From NCBI GenBank assembly GCA_900239685.1, contig OENT01000754.1:1-64000 (forward strand): a stretch of DNA of 64,000 nucleotides. Reading direction: 5' to 3'. This stretch comes from Rotaria macrura (taxonomy: Eukaryota; Rotifera; Eurotatoria; Philodinida; Philodinidae). Every line of letters starts with the position of its first letter. Position 1 is the stretch's first letter. A program made the position numbers and the translations under genes. The notes beneath the pieces were generated by a model. It did not search any database, was not told the origin of the DNA, and was given only the letters and a program-made list of their open reading frames with translations. Positions 34,459 through 45,397 of this stretch are shown here, piece by piece.

Positions 34459-35764
34459 TGTCAAGAAAGTCGTCGTACAAACTAGTCGTACATACTGCTC
34501 ACTCTTCATTGGTTATTTTCACCACTTTTGCACACAAACTGATAGAGCACTGAGAGATTGTTCATCGTGTGTAAAATATATTATCAAGAACGCCTTTTCC
34601 TTAAAATGACAGGTATCGATCGAGAACACCTGAAAAAGCTGGCTGTAGAACACTATATCAACATAGCTAACAAACAAAACAAATTGCAATAAAATATAAT
34701 TTTACAAGGAAATATTCTTCTTCAAACCACAAATAGTATCATTAACAAGTACGAAGAATCTGACGATGTTGCTAATAAATCAAGTTCTGGTCATCCAAAG
34801 AATTTGTCTCGTGGAAAATTAGTAAGACTCAAATGTCTTTCTAACAAAAACGCAGGAATTTCTTTGCGACGATTAGCAGAAAAATTTTAAGTTATTTATC
34901 GAAAAATCTCTCATCATTCGAAACCTATCAGTATCCGGTATTATAAAAAATACAATGAGCACCAAAACATACTGATCGAGAACTCGAAGGAACCCAAACT
35001 CGTGCACGTCAATTATACCGCATAGTGCTAAGCAGTGATTTTGAATTAATAATGGATGGTGAGAAATAGTTTTTATTTTAAGATCGATCTGCACGAGCTA
35101 ACCGTGGATTTTATACGTCTAATAAACCTACTGCACCACCACAAATCAAATTTAACAGAATCTAGTTTGAACCAAAAATATTAGTTTGGATTGCAATATC
35201 TGAATATGTAATTTCGAAACCGTTTTTTTCAAAACAAAAGCAAGCTGTTGGTCAAACAATCTACTTGGATAAATGTATTATAGCACGATTAATGCCATTT
35301 ATTGCAAGCCATCGTAACAAAGAAAAGGTATTGTTTCGGCCAGATTTAGCTTCGAGTCATTATGGTCACAATGTCATGCAGTATTTGAATGAGAATGGAG
35401 TGCGATTAGTGCATAAAGAATTTAATCCTCAAAAATGTCCTCATGCAAGCCAGATTGAAACTTTATCGTCAATACTGGAGGATATGGTATATAATCAATG
35501 CTGTGAAGTGAAGACAATCAACCAATTACGAAGACGAATTACGAAAAAATTGAAAGAAATCGATATAGAAATTGTCCAACAAATGTTTTCAGGTACACGT
35601 TAACAACTACGAAAAATTGCTGATCATGGACCCTATGAAGCTTGTTCTTCTTAATATCATGAACACTTATATTATTATTTCATTGGATATAAGAAATAGA
35701 AAATAAAAAATTCAAGAAGAAGAAAAAGAATGTAAACGAATTTCGTACCAAGACTTTCTTGACA
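34459..35764 (+). mobile_element. Mariner-type element, complete ends, dead transposase
   Basis: A 1306-bp unit with inverted ends TGTCAAGAAAGTC (left) and GACTTTCTTGACA (right), exact over 13 bp and continuing with GTAC-containing similarity. It is flanked by TA at 34457-34458 and 35765-35766. Length, ends and TA duplication are those of a Tc1/mariner element. It encloses a transposase pseudogene read in the same direction. Confidence 0.92.
34606..35654 (+). pseudogene. Mariner-family transposase, broken
   Basis: Similarity begins at an ATG at 34606 and runs in more than one frame to 35654. In-frame stops are seen at 34690-34692 and 34888-34890, after MDGEK near 35053-35070, and at 35601-35603 before a conserved tail (LRKIADHGP). 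The longest intact piece is 35265-35603. The catalytic Asp residues are in MDGEK and in RPDLASSHY. The third acidic residue is the Glu in ASQIETLSSIL, 37 residues after the second, so the spacing is DD37E rather than the DD34D of classical mariners. The enzyme would cut and paste the element. The stops and frame changes show that it is dead. Confidence 0.9.
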
Positions 35765-35899
35765 TAGGTTATTTAACGATGTTTTTTGACAAAATCTATT
35801 AACTAATAACAGTTTTTACAACAGATTGATCTGATTCGGGGGTAGTTTTATTGGAAAAGAATGCAATCATTAGTCAACATGTAGAGGAAATGTAATAAA

Positions 35900-38800
35900 T
35901 TATTCGGATACAAACATAGTTAAGAACATCAGAAATGGAACTATGAGTTCTGGATTTACTTCTTCATTTCCATCTTTAAGTATTATTTCTTCGTTTGAAA
36001 GAGCTGTCATAGGATTTTGAGCACGTGAAATAACTTGTTTCCAAATTTCTTCTTTCGTAACTTCGACAATCATTCCTAAAGCTGTTGATTGAATTGTTGT
36101 TGGCCATTCATTTTTAACATCAGCTATTCCATTTCGAATATGAACACTTATTTTTTCGTTTGTATCTTGAAAACGAAATAAAACTAATTGATTAACATTT
36201 TCAGCTTTGTGATAATTAAGATTCACAGATAATAGCAAAAACAAATTTTTCACAGATAATTTTAATATGGCCTGAGTAACTTGTTCAGGTGATGGCTTGA
36301 TTTCAATCAAACCTTGAGCTTCTAATGATTTTGTTAAATACCAGTTACGCCCATTCGGGGATGTTTGATTTAAGGCTAGTTTTTGTAATGCTAAAACTTG
36401 TAACTTTATAATGTCAGACTTATCTAAATCTTCGGGATGAAGACATAGAGCTTCAGTTAATTCTAGACACCATTGATATTTTTGTTCTGAATATGCAGCT
36501 TGGGCACTTTCGAAAACCTTTTTACTTCCACCAGCCAGTTGAACAAGATTTTGTGCGCGATCGATAGGTGGATCTGGATTTAAATCAGATGATTTTCCGC
36601 TGTACCAACCCAAATATCGATCAAAAATGCCCCGAATACTCCTGTAAAGATTCTGATAGTTTTTGATCGAATTTTTCATGTGGAAAAGCATGGCCCTAGT
36701 TAGATGTCAGCTAAATATGAAATCGACTAGATATTATATAACCCACAAAGAATCATATTGATAAGTGATCGAAGGAAAAGTTTGTTTACTAATCAAGACA
36801 AAAGTGTATAATCACGCTTTTCAACTGTATGAGTTTGCTTGCGATTGACAAAAGAAAAGTGCAAAATGGATATGCTTATGTTGATTAGGTATCAAATAAA
36901 TAACTCTGTGGCTTTACCGGCACCTATAGAGACGACCCCAGTCATCATCTTATTGTCAGCATCGTATATCAAAATTTGAAATTACAAGGTCATCTTTGAA
37001 GAAACAAGCACTCCCTTCAAATTTACACGACTAAAGATACATTATACTAACGATATTTGAGAGAATATGGGCTAATTATTGAATGGTTTTTTATTTTAAC
37101 TTTATCCATTGAAAATTCGACAAGGCTCAAAGTTCGATCAAAGTGTGTTGATACATTTTCAAGTCTTGACTTAGATGCTTAACCTTTCATTTCGATCATT
37201 TTAACTGTCATAAACGACATCTTAAACACCCCTAAACTAGCGTATTGCTGCCTGAATATTCGCCAGATTTCGCTGTGATCAGTGATACTACTTTCCAGGT
37301 CACTGCCTTCGCCAGAAAATGGCCATCATTTATCACAAGAAGTGTCTACGTTTTATGCTATTTCGAATTACGGCCTATTTTTCTTCGATGTGAACAATTT
37401 CGTTCGAATACTAATTAATCAAGATCGAGATCGAGATCGACAAGAAATTAAGAGATTTCAAATTTTACTCAGTTCTATTCAATCCTAATTTCAATAAAGT
37501 TTTCTTGTAACTACGTACTCAACGAGTGGAACTCATCAAGAATTCGTAATAACCATACGAGGGAGCTACACGATACCAGACTCTTCTTTTCCAATCAATC
37601 AGATAATAGTCAACCAACTATGGTAAGATAGTAAAAACTCGAGAAAATGATTCACCTCTGTGTAGACTACTGGCATTGACTTATGAACGCTTTACGCAGT
37701 TTTCAATTTGTGTTAAGATACTCATCAAGGAAGTTTCAACTATGAAAGTTGTTATTAAATATATATTATTTGCCTCGAAGTTTACTGGAAAATTCGATAT
37801 GAAACAGTATTGCTGTGCAGCATTGAGACCGTCTTTTTAACTAGTCTTGATTTGTTGTAACAATCCTCGAGAAGCCAGCATTTTTCTGGAGGTTCAATAT
37901 TTGAACTACGAAAAATGTTTGTCTACTGAAACATACATTCTATTCTTAATATGATACGATCTATTTTACTCTGTATGAATATCAAAGAAAAATGAATCAA
38001 GCATTCTGTAAAACGATGATAATTTGGTATCAAATCTATGAATATATGTTTAAATGAGGAATAGTATATGCTGTGATTATCTAATTAGGTGACTCCACAT
38101 GAATCATATGATTAAATAAGTATTATTCTTGAGACTCATTAACAACAATCAATAAACTCTTTTTGAAAACTGGTCAAAACACGTCTGAACCATAGAATAT
38201 TGGCATTGCTATTAAAAAAGAACAAGAAAACAATTATTGTCAATGGCGAAAAGTGTTTGACTTTGATGAGATCTATGTGAGGTTTGGACACTTTTATTAA
38301 CTATGTTAGATAATAATCCTCATGTAGGAAACATGGCGTATGATTATTTTTTCAGATTCAGTATAGAAGACATCTATAATTTTCTTACCAGTCTACGGTG
38401 CCATAGAATTCTTGTAAATAAGGATGCTCCTTCAAATGTTTTGGCAATTGAATTAATTTATTTCCAATAATTTCATCAGGAGTAAATCCTTTGTTCATGA
38501 ATCGCACAGTTTGGTCATGAACAAACTGAATTCCATCACGATAAATTGTTATTGTTTCATAGATATATTCTACTCCAGATATAGGTTTTGTATGGGAGGG
38601 CACTAAATATTCGGCCTTTAAATTCCGCATTAAATCGAGAGAAGAAGCCCATTGAACGGCATCTCTTGTAGTTGTTCCGCGTATGGCGTAAATATTTGGA
38701 AATGATTTATAAATATTGTCAGCAGCAAATAGAACTTTTTCTTTCGGCATGTATATCACAATTTGATCATCGGTTTCGCCAGGTGCATGATATAAAACAA

Positions 38801-39445
38801 AATCTCTACCGGCAATGGTTAAATTCCAACTATCGGTATTAAATGTATCAGTTGGATATATAAGTGCACTTAAACTATTTGCATTGAATTTCAAACGTAG
38901 ACCGATACCATCATTAATCGCACCATGTTCTGGTGTTAAATATATACCGAATTGTCTTGCTGCTCTCCTAAACGTAATTTGTTGAGTTATGCCTTGGGTT
39001 GTATTCAAAATTTGTTGAGTTGTTGCATGTGAATAAACTTTAACATTTGATAAATTATTTCCAGCCATGACTTCGGCTCCAAGAACATGATCGGCGTGAT
39101 TATGAGTGTATATAATTGCAACAACAGGTTTCGATGATATTTCGTCAAAGTCTTTCTTGAGTTCGATGGCACTTTCACGTGATTCCAATGTATCAATGAC
39201 AATATTACCATCATCACCTTCAATTAACATACTATTTGCTAAACCATATCCAACAGCACAGTGTATTCCAGGAAGAACGGTGATGACTGAATAACACAAA
39301 AAAAAAGAAAAGAAGTATTCCTATTAATCAACATTGTTTTGAGTGGATAATTACTTTTCTTTTCGAACTCTTTTGAGTGTTGTAACAGATTATCAGAAGC
39401 TTTTCTTTCAAACGAGTCTTTATTGTTGTCATCAGCGACTGACAT
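35900..39445 (-). CDS. Linear alkylsulfatase, bacterial type (metallo-beta-lactamase fold)
   Basis: Three minus-strand exons, 39445-39355, 39286-38389 and 36641-35900, give 576 residues with consistent phases. Intron 1 is 68 bp and intron 2 is 1747 bp. The domain order is that of SdsA1/BDS1-type alkylsulfatases. The metallo-beta-lactamase domain has THNHADH at 91-97, Glu201 in APGETDDQ, and His262 in VPSHTKP. The dimerisation domain starts with RGIFDRYLGWY right after the second splice. A C-terminal SCP2-like domain follows. These enzymes release sulfate from alkyl sulfates such as dodecyl sulfate through a binuclear zinc site. The second acidic ligand, Glu in SdsA1 (19 residues after the first), is Asp220 here. 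No signal peptide, so cytosolic. Otherwise mainly bacterial and fungal, so acquisition by transfer is likely; the introns argue against contamination. The start ATG at 39445 is inferred, and a further upstream exon is possible. Confidence 0.88.
36642..38388 (-). other. Long intron 2 of the alkylsulfatase gene
   Basis: The donor (GTAAGA on the minus strand) and acceptor (TTTACAG) are good, and joining them rebuilds the conserved junction TVDW-SIRGIF. At 1747 bp it is far longer than the other introns in the window. It holds no recognised exon or transposon. A short GATCGA repeat lies at about 37422-37440. Confidence 0.8.
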
Positions 39446-40271
39446 TGTGCGGATGATCTAGAAACATATTTCACAAATGCTTTATTGTAGAACATGCGTT
39501 TTAAGTCTTAACCTTCGTGAAAATAAGAACAATAGAATAAATGAAGACATACTACCATACTCCATATCTTCACTCTGAAATAAATTCACACATGCTGATA
39601 ATAACTGCATGCTTTTAGAAGACCGATTGAGATAAGTAAGAACCTCGATTGTAAACTCGAGCAAAATAATGTTTAGTTTGCTTTGTTCTGACCATGCCAC
39701 TTCTCTTCTTCTTTTTTTGACTAGAGCATACTTATCAGTTATAAGCGAAGGAGTTTATCGCACATACACGACGGACTTCAACCGAGTGCGTATCAGAGAC
39801 AAAGTGATACATCTAAAACCAGGTGATATAAATATGTTGGGTGCGATAATACGAATAGTGAACGCATTGTCGGAAAGCCAATGAAAAACGAATTAAACAA
39901 AAAGATGAAGTAAAGCTTTTGTTGTTATACTATAGTTCATCATAGTACATGAATCCAATTACATGTATTTCAAAATGTGCTACAGATCGAAATAAATATT
40001 CAGCTCTGATAAATTCGTAGTATGTCATTCAAATGCGTAAACATAAAGTGCAATATAAAATAAATCAATTTTAATTTTACGAGTTAAAACTTTTATTCTC
40101 TTTTTAGCATCAAAACTACATACCTGTTCTTTTTAAAGCTCAAATAGCTTCTCTACTAGATCTTATTTAGTTACTTGAGAGTATGGGTTGTTTATAACAG
40201 ATATTGTAATGACGATGAATAAATGATATTAAGGCATGGCAAAGCGTTACGGAATTTCATTTTTTGAGATT
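39446..40271. other. Intergenic, probable promoter side of the alkylsulfatase gene
   Basis: No gene recognised. The frames at 39482-39700 (-) and 39669-39884 (+) are Leu/Ser-rich without a domain. The 5' UTR and promoter of the alkylsulfatase gene should lie here, but no motif was identified. Confidence 0.45.
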
Positions 40272-40622
40272 CTACCCAGGTCGAACAAGCACGGCCGTAA
40301 ACGACCGTATACGGAGGAATACGGCAAAATACATGGTCCAGTATTACGATCGTATATCTCCGTGTCGTATACGGGGAAAGACGACGATATACGGAGAGAA
40401 AAACGATCGTTTACGGTCCTCGTATACAATGTCCGTAAACGGTTTCCGTTTTCCACCGTATTTCTCTGTATACGATCGTATTTGCCCGTATACGATACGG
40501 CGATATGCGACCGTAATACTGGACCATGTAAAACGCTATAATACGACCGTTTACGGTCGTGTGGGGAGCATATACGGTCGTTTACAGCCGTATACGAAGT
40601 CCGTAATCGTCGACCTGGGTAG
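40272..40622. mobile_element. 351-bp CpG-rich foldback element of CGTATACG/CGTAAACG words
   Basis: The ends CTACCCAGGTCGA and TCGACCTGGGTAG are perfect 13-bp inverted repeats. An inner pair ACATGGTCCAGTATTACG (40331-40348) and its exact complement (40512-40529) continue into further inverted similarity, so the unit folds into a long imperfect hairpin. Nearly the whole body is overlapping CCGTATACGG, CGTAAACG, CGTTTACGG and CGATCGTAT words. Three long open frames on both strands cross it only because these words lack stops. No target duplication is clear. A decayed relative lies at 11361-11445. It has no coding capacity and no family name that I know. Confidence 0.8.
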
Positions 40623-41003
40623 TCTTTGTAGCTTCTTTGTAATATACGCAAAGTTTCGGGAAGTTTCATCAGAAATAGAGCTTGTTTAGATCTATCACCA
40701 ATAAAGATTTCATTCATTTCTCTTCTACTGTAGCAGAGTCATGTCACAAAAAGTAACCGTTATAGAATTTCAAAAAAATTTAATCTTTTTTGGAATTATT
40801 AGGAGTAAATCATTTTTATACGAAAGAACGAAGAATTCAAATCAAGGTTTCATTCAAAATTTGTTGCGCCTCCAACAACCTGTTAGAATATCAGATCACT
40901 TCTGATCCACTTTTGCTGCATCAAATAAAAAAGCTTAACATATCGTTCGTTACGGAATTTAATTTTGTTACGGAATTCCACACTTTCGCTAATTTTTACC
41001 AGA
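40623..41003. other. Intergenic, nothing recognised
   Basis: Short AT-rich spacer between two transposable elements. The frame at 40790-41017 has no domain. Confidence 0.5.
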
Positions 41004-42754
41004 CAGTGGACAAGTAAAAGTACAGCAAGTAAAAGTACGAGTACAATTTACTTAACACATGTACTTCGGACTTTTACTTGAGTATAGAATTAACTTAAGT
41101 AAATGTATACTTAGTACCGGTACTAAGTACGTTTGTACTCAAGTAGTATGGTACTGAGTACAGTTGTACTCAAATGAACACAAATAATACCAATCTACTC
41201 AAGATTGGTATTATTTACTAAACTAGCCCAACAACTTCAGTCATCGATTGAAATACGTTTTGCTGGTATGTATTGGTAAGTGATTAAATCAATGTGATGT
41301 TGACACGAATGATCCATTTAATGATCCGATGTATTTTATGGCAGCTGTACTAGACCCTTCATTCAAATTTTATTAGATTCGCGATTTGAAATTACCCGCT
41401 AATGCTGAAAATCGTTTAAAAAAAATATAATTCAAAAACTTATTAATTCTTCAATGGATTAAAAAAGCAACTTTCCATATAATTTAGTTTCTTGAAATCT
41501 CAGAACAAATACTAACTTATTTAGGTTCAGTGTAAACAGAGGGTAATTAATATGAAGTAGATAAAACATGGAACAGATCATTATGATGATTAGAGAAGAA
41601 AATAAAATAAATGGTTGGTAGGATAAGGAGCTTATCATGCACTGATTACGTTAATGACACATTCAATATATATGAGTAAATGTAAACTTTTTTAAATCTA
41701 TTTTGAAAGCTACAAATATCAACAGAGAACTGGAAGGTATTTGAAAAGTGTCCATTCAAGGACATCACATTATTCTTTTTCTCTATAGATTTGTAATTGT
41801 TCTTTTTATATATTTAGTAACTGATCGAAGTTACTTTTCATTGTCATCATCGTCTTCATATTCAACACTCAGATCAAACAGAATAAAGTTGTTTACTTAT
41901 AATGATGTTAATAATGACGAGTCAAATGATTCAACCTCATTAGATCCAGCTATGGAATTAGACGCGTACTTGAATGATCCTGTCAAATACAGATTCTCAG
42001 AGTATTGGTCGAATTCTCGTTTCAATATTTTAAAAAGACTATTCGTGCGTTTATTTTTGGTTCAAGCTTCATCGGCACCGGTGGAGCGAGTTTTTTCACA
42101 TGCTGCTTTAATCTTTTCACAACGACAGACAAATATGAACGAAAAACTATTCAAAGACATGATATTCTTAAAGGTTAATCAACATTTATTGTAAATTAAT
42201 GTATGAACTTGATTCTTTTTTTATCAGGAGTTGTTTCTTACTAGATATTACTATTGATCTTTATTCATCTATTTTTAACTATCTTTTGTAAAATTTTTAT
42301 ATGAAGAAAAATCTATGATCCTAGTGGATGAACAATTTTTTCTTAGTCAATAAAATCTTAACAGTTTCATTATTATTTATTCTGATATTTTTTCATTCAA
42401 TATCTAAGCAATATTAAATATATATACAGTTCCTTTAAATACAATGCTAACAAATTTAGTAGCTGCAAAAGCATCAAAATTGAATGAAACGTTAAGCTTT
42501 GACAGAAATACTTCACTGAATAGTATTTAAATAAGCGAATGCAAGTAGAAAATAGAATATGACCAATCAGCAACGATATTTAAGTACATTTGTACTAAGT
42601 ACCGGTACCTAAGTAAATTCGTACTTAGTATTCGTACTTGAGTTCACTTTGAAAGTAAAAATAAAACTACTTGTACTACAAAAATATACTTTGTACTTAC
42701 GATTTTCAAGTAAAAAGGTACAAAAGTACCAAGTATTCTACTTAGTATCCAGTG
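41004..42754 (+). mobile_element. Decayed hAT element with AAGTAC/GTACTT terminal arrays
   Basis: A unit of about 1.75 kb with degenerate ends CAGTGGACAAGTAAAAGTAC (left) and, in reverse complement, CACTGGATACTAAGTAGAAT (right). Just inside both ends lie 150-200 bp arrays of AGTAC, AAGTAC, CTTAGTAC and GGTACTAAGTACG words. The interior carries hAT transposase remnants on the plus strand. An internal hairpin has 15-bp arms at 41182-41196 and 41202-41216. No clear 8-bp duplication remains. Confidence 0.8.
41215..42194 (+). pseudogene. hAT transposase remnant
   Basis: Two stretches are recognisable. Around 41300-41410 the frame reads MAAVLDPSFKFY followed by a stop at 41374-41376 and then RDLKLPANAENRL, matching the LDPRFK region of hAT transposases. 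The intact frame at 41748-42194 ends with the hAT dimerisation domain, with YWSNSRFNIL, then VQASSAPVERVFSHA, then NMNEKLFKDMIFLKVN. The zinc-finger N-terminus and much of the RNase H-like core are missing or too decayed to see. The protein would have bound and cut the element's ends. It is dead. Confidence 0.88.
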
Positions 42755-45397
42755 TATGATTTATACTGAGCAAAGTTTCATGACTTACCATTTCATACCA
42801 TAAAGATAAAACTGATCGTCTTGTCTGATACATGAGTACCATGCAAACAGTCTTATCTTTGCTGTCTGTTCGTTTTATTCTTACAATAAAATCTCATAAA
42901 ATCTTCCGACTAGGTTTCAGAGAAAAATAAAATCTTACAACATCAAAAAGCTGCACCTTTTGAATGAAATTACTCAATAGATTTTTATTGCAGCATGTAT
43001 CGGGAAAAAATGGAGTGTATATCACTCCACTTATAGTTTTCAAGAAGTCCGATAAACTGTTAGTAACACACTTTCAATTTTCGAGACGTTTTCTCTCACC
43101 TTCCAATTTTAAACCTCCCCCATACAAGAGTACTGATCCGTGGCCGTGCCAATTTTATTATATTGACAAGGCAATTCCTATTGGATCACTGGATTGTTCG
43201 GTCTTGCCTATATTTATTTTGATGTACAGCTGATTCTTTTTTTTGCTAAATTTTATCTTTATTTCAACACTATGATTACTTCAAACACACTTTCACATCC
43301 CCATTACAAAGCTGTTAGCCATAATATGGGCTGTTCATCGGTTCCAAAAATAAATGCCATACTCTCTCTATTCTTCGTATTCTGGAACATGAATAATCTC
43401 TATATTATTCTTCTTTCTCTTTTTCTTTTGTGAAAGGAGAACAATGAACATATAAACAGGGGATAGAGTAGCGATTACAATTGTATTGAAAAAGAACGAT
43501 GTATATAGCACAGCAACTAAAAAGGCATCCCAACATCGGTGTATCTCTTGGAAATTCCTTCTGATAGTTTACGGTATAACGAAGGATTTCTCACATAGGC
43601 AAATGTCAACATAATTTTCAAAGCCATCAGAGAATTCACGTATAGTCTATGCTAGGAGAAATAAAAAGATGACAATTCGAATAATAAGAAAACTCCTGCT
43701 TTCTGAAAATGGTAGATAGCAACCAGGTTGATTTTTAAAAAATCGAATAACTATTAGATTTCGAATTCTATGAATATATGAAAAACAACAGACGAAAATA
43801 TTTTTATTTCGTTTATTGTTGACATCATATTTGTTGAATGATTCTTTTTTCTCTTTTGTTCAACGTATAAAGAAGATGATTGTGAAAAATAGTGATATCT
43901 GCTGACAAATCGAGAGAAAAACTAGTCCACTAGTCAGCCACACTGTCTTGTGTGATATTCAAAGTAAGAGAGCCGTATTTCTCATGAGCGATGTGCAATG
44001 AATCATAGTATTTCACCATATAGTGACCGACAAAAGAAAAGTGAAATTAAAAATAATGCTTTAATGATGAAACACAATCTACTCGAATAAGTAAATTACA
44101 ACGTAATATTTTCAATAATTATCGTTTCTCCAATGCCAATGAATGATGTATTGACGATTTTTATATTGAAAAATTCATTATTGATCATTAAATCATATCT
44201 AAGTTGTATTCCATATGTGTGTATATTTTGAACGTACTTCCATTGTGTATGATGAGCAATGTGAAACTTGAAACATTTAGCAAATACTAGTTTTGATCTG
44301 TATTTGTAGAATTACACTATGATACGTGTTGACAACAATGCCTATAGATAAGTCAAATATTCGAAATGTTCTATTCAAAATGATCATCGATATAGTATGT
44401 TTGGTGACAATTATTCTTCTATGAAAGAATTAGAAAACCTGATTCTCAATGAAGATTGACTGAGACGATTCAATTACTTACTAATGTGTTTAAACGAACT
44501 TTGAACAGAAACACAATCAAATTTAGAATATAGCATACATGTTGACCACTCTAGTAAGAAGGTTGGTTTTCTAACACAATCAGTATAACTTCGAATACAC
44601 GTATGATTCAAAACAAATAACTATCAACAAAATCGCTTAAAGATGGTATTTGAAAGAGATAACTACAGTTCTATTACATTTTATCTACGCATATGAAATA
44701 GGTAATGTTACAACGCATAACATATGCATTGACACTTGGCATGCATTCATCGATGATAAGACACGAACTCTAGACCCAAACCAAGAAGAGATAACAGTAA
44801 TATTGAAGAAATGATTTCTCTACAGTGATTCCAATATTCACAAACTCATAGGCAATAAAAAAAAGTATATGTAATCTACTAATTAATCAATAGAGCGACA
44901 AATTCAATCACTATTCTATTAGTTTTTTCAAAAGAAGTCGTATTTATAAACTAATCGGTAATGGTCGATCTAATTTATTTATACATACTTCAATGCACGT
45001 CAACTTTTGTGACTTCATCGATCCTATTAATAATCATTAGCGTTAACGATGCATTCATTTACACGTATATTGATCGATCAATCAATATGATCTTTTTTTT
45101 CTCCGTTCGAAGAACAGAACAAGTATTATCGTATCAAAGTTGCTCAGTCTATAAGTGGACGAAAAAAATCCAGATACACACTCGATCGTTATTCATGTTT
45201 ACATATGTACAAGTAATATTAAGATAACATCTCATCGGAGGTTATGGTGCGTAACCAAATTAATTTTTCTTTTTTTCTTCTTAGATGAAATATATTTAAA
45301 TCAAAAGGTAAATAAGTTGAATAATTATATCAATAGAACAACTCTACATCACAAGCCATTTTTATTTTGATTTAAGAGACGAAGATACGTTGACAAC
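42755..45397. other. Intergenic, nothing recognised
   Basis: About 2.6 kb. The frames at 42964-43233, 43194-43433, 44961-45227 and 45155-45370 have no domain and no convincing start or splice context. The promoter of the TIR gene should lie at the right edge. Confidence 0.45.

Noticed and set aside
40236..40717. Three overlapping open frames of 101-156 codons on both strands
   Set aside because: They are produced by the CGTATACG words of the foldback element, which contain no stops in several frames. The translations are repetitive and match no domain.
42964..43433. Two overlapping frames of 89 and 79 codons
   Set aside because: No domain, no splice structure and hydrophobic low-complexity ends.
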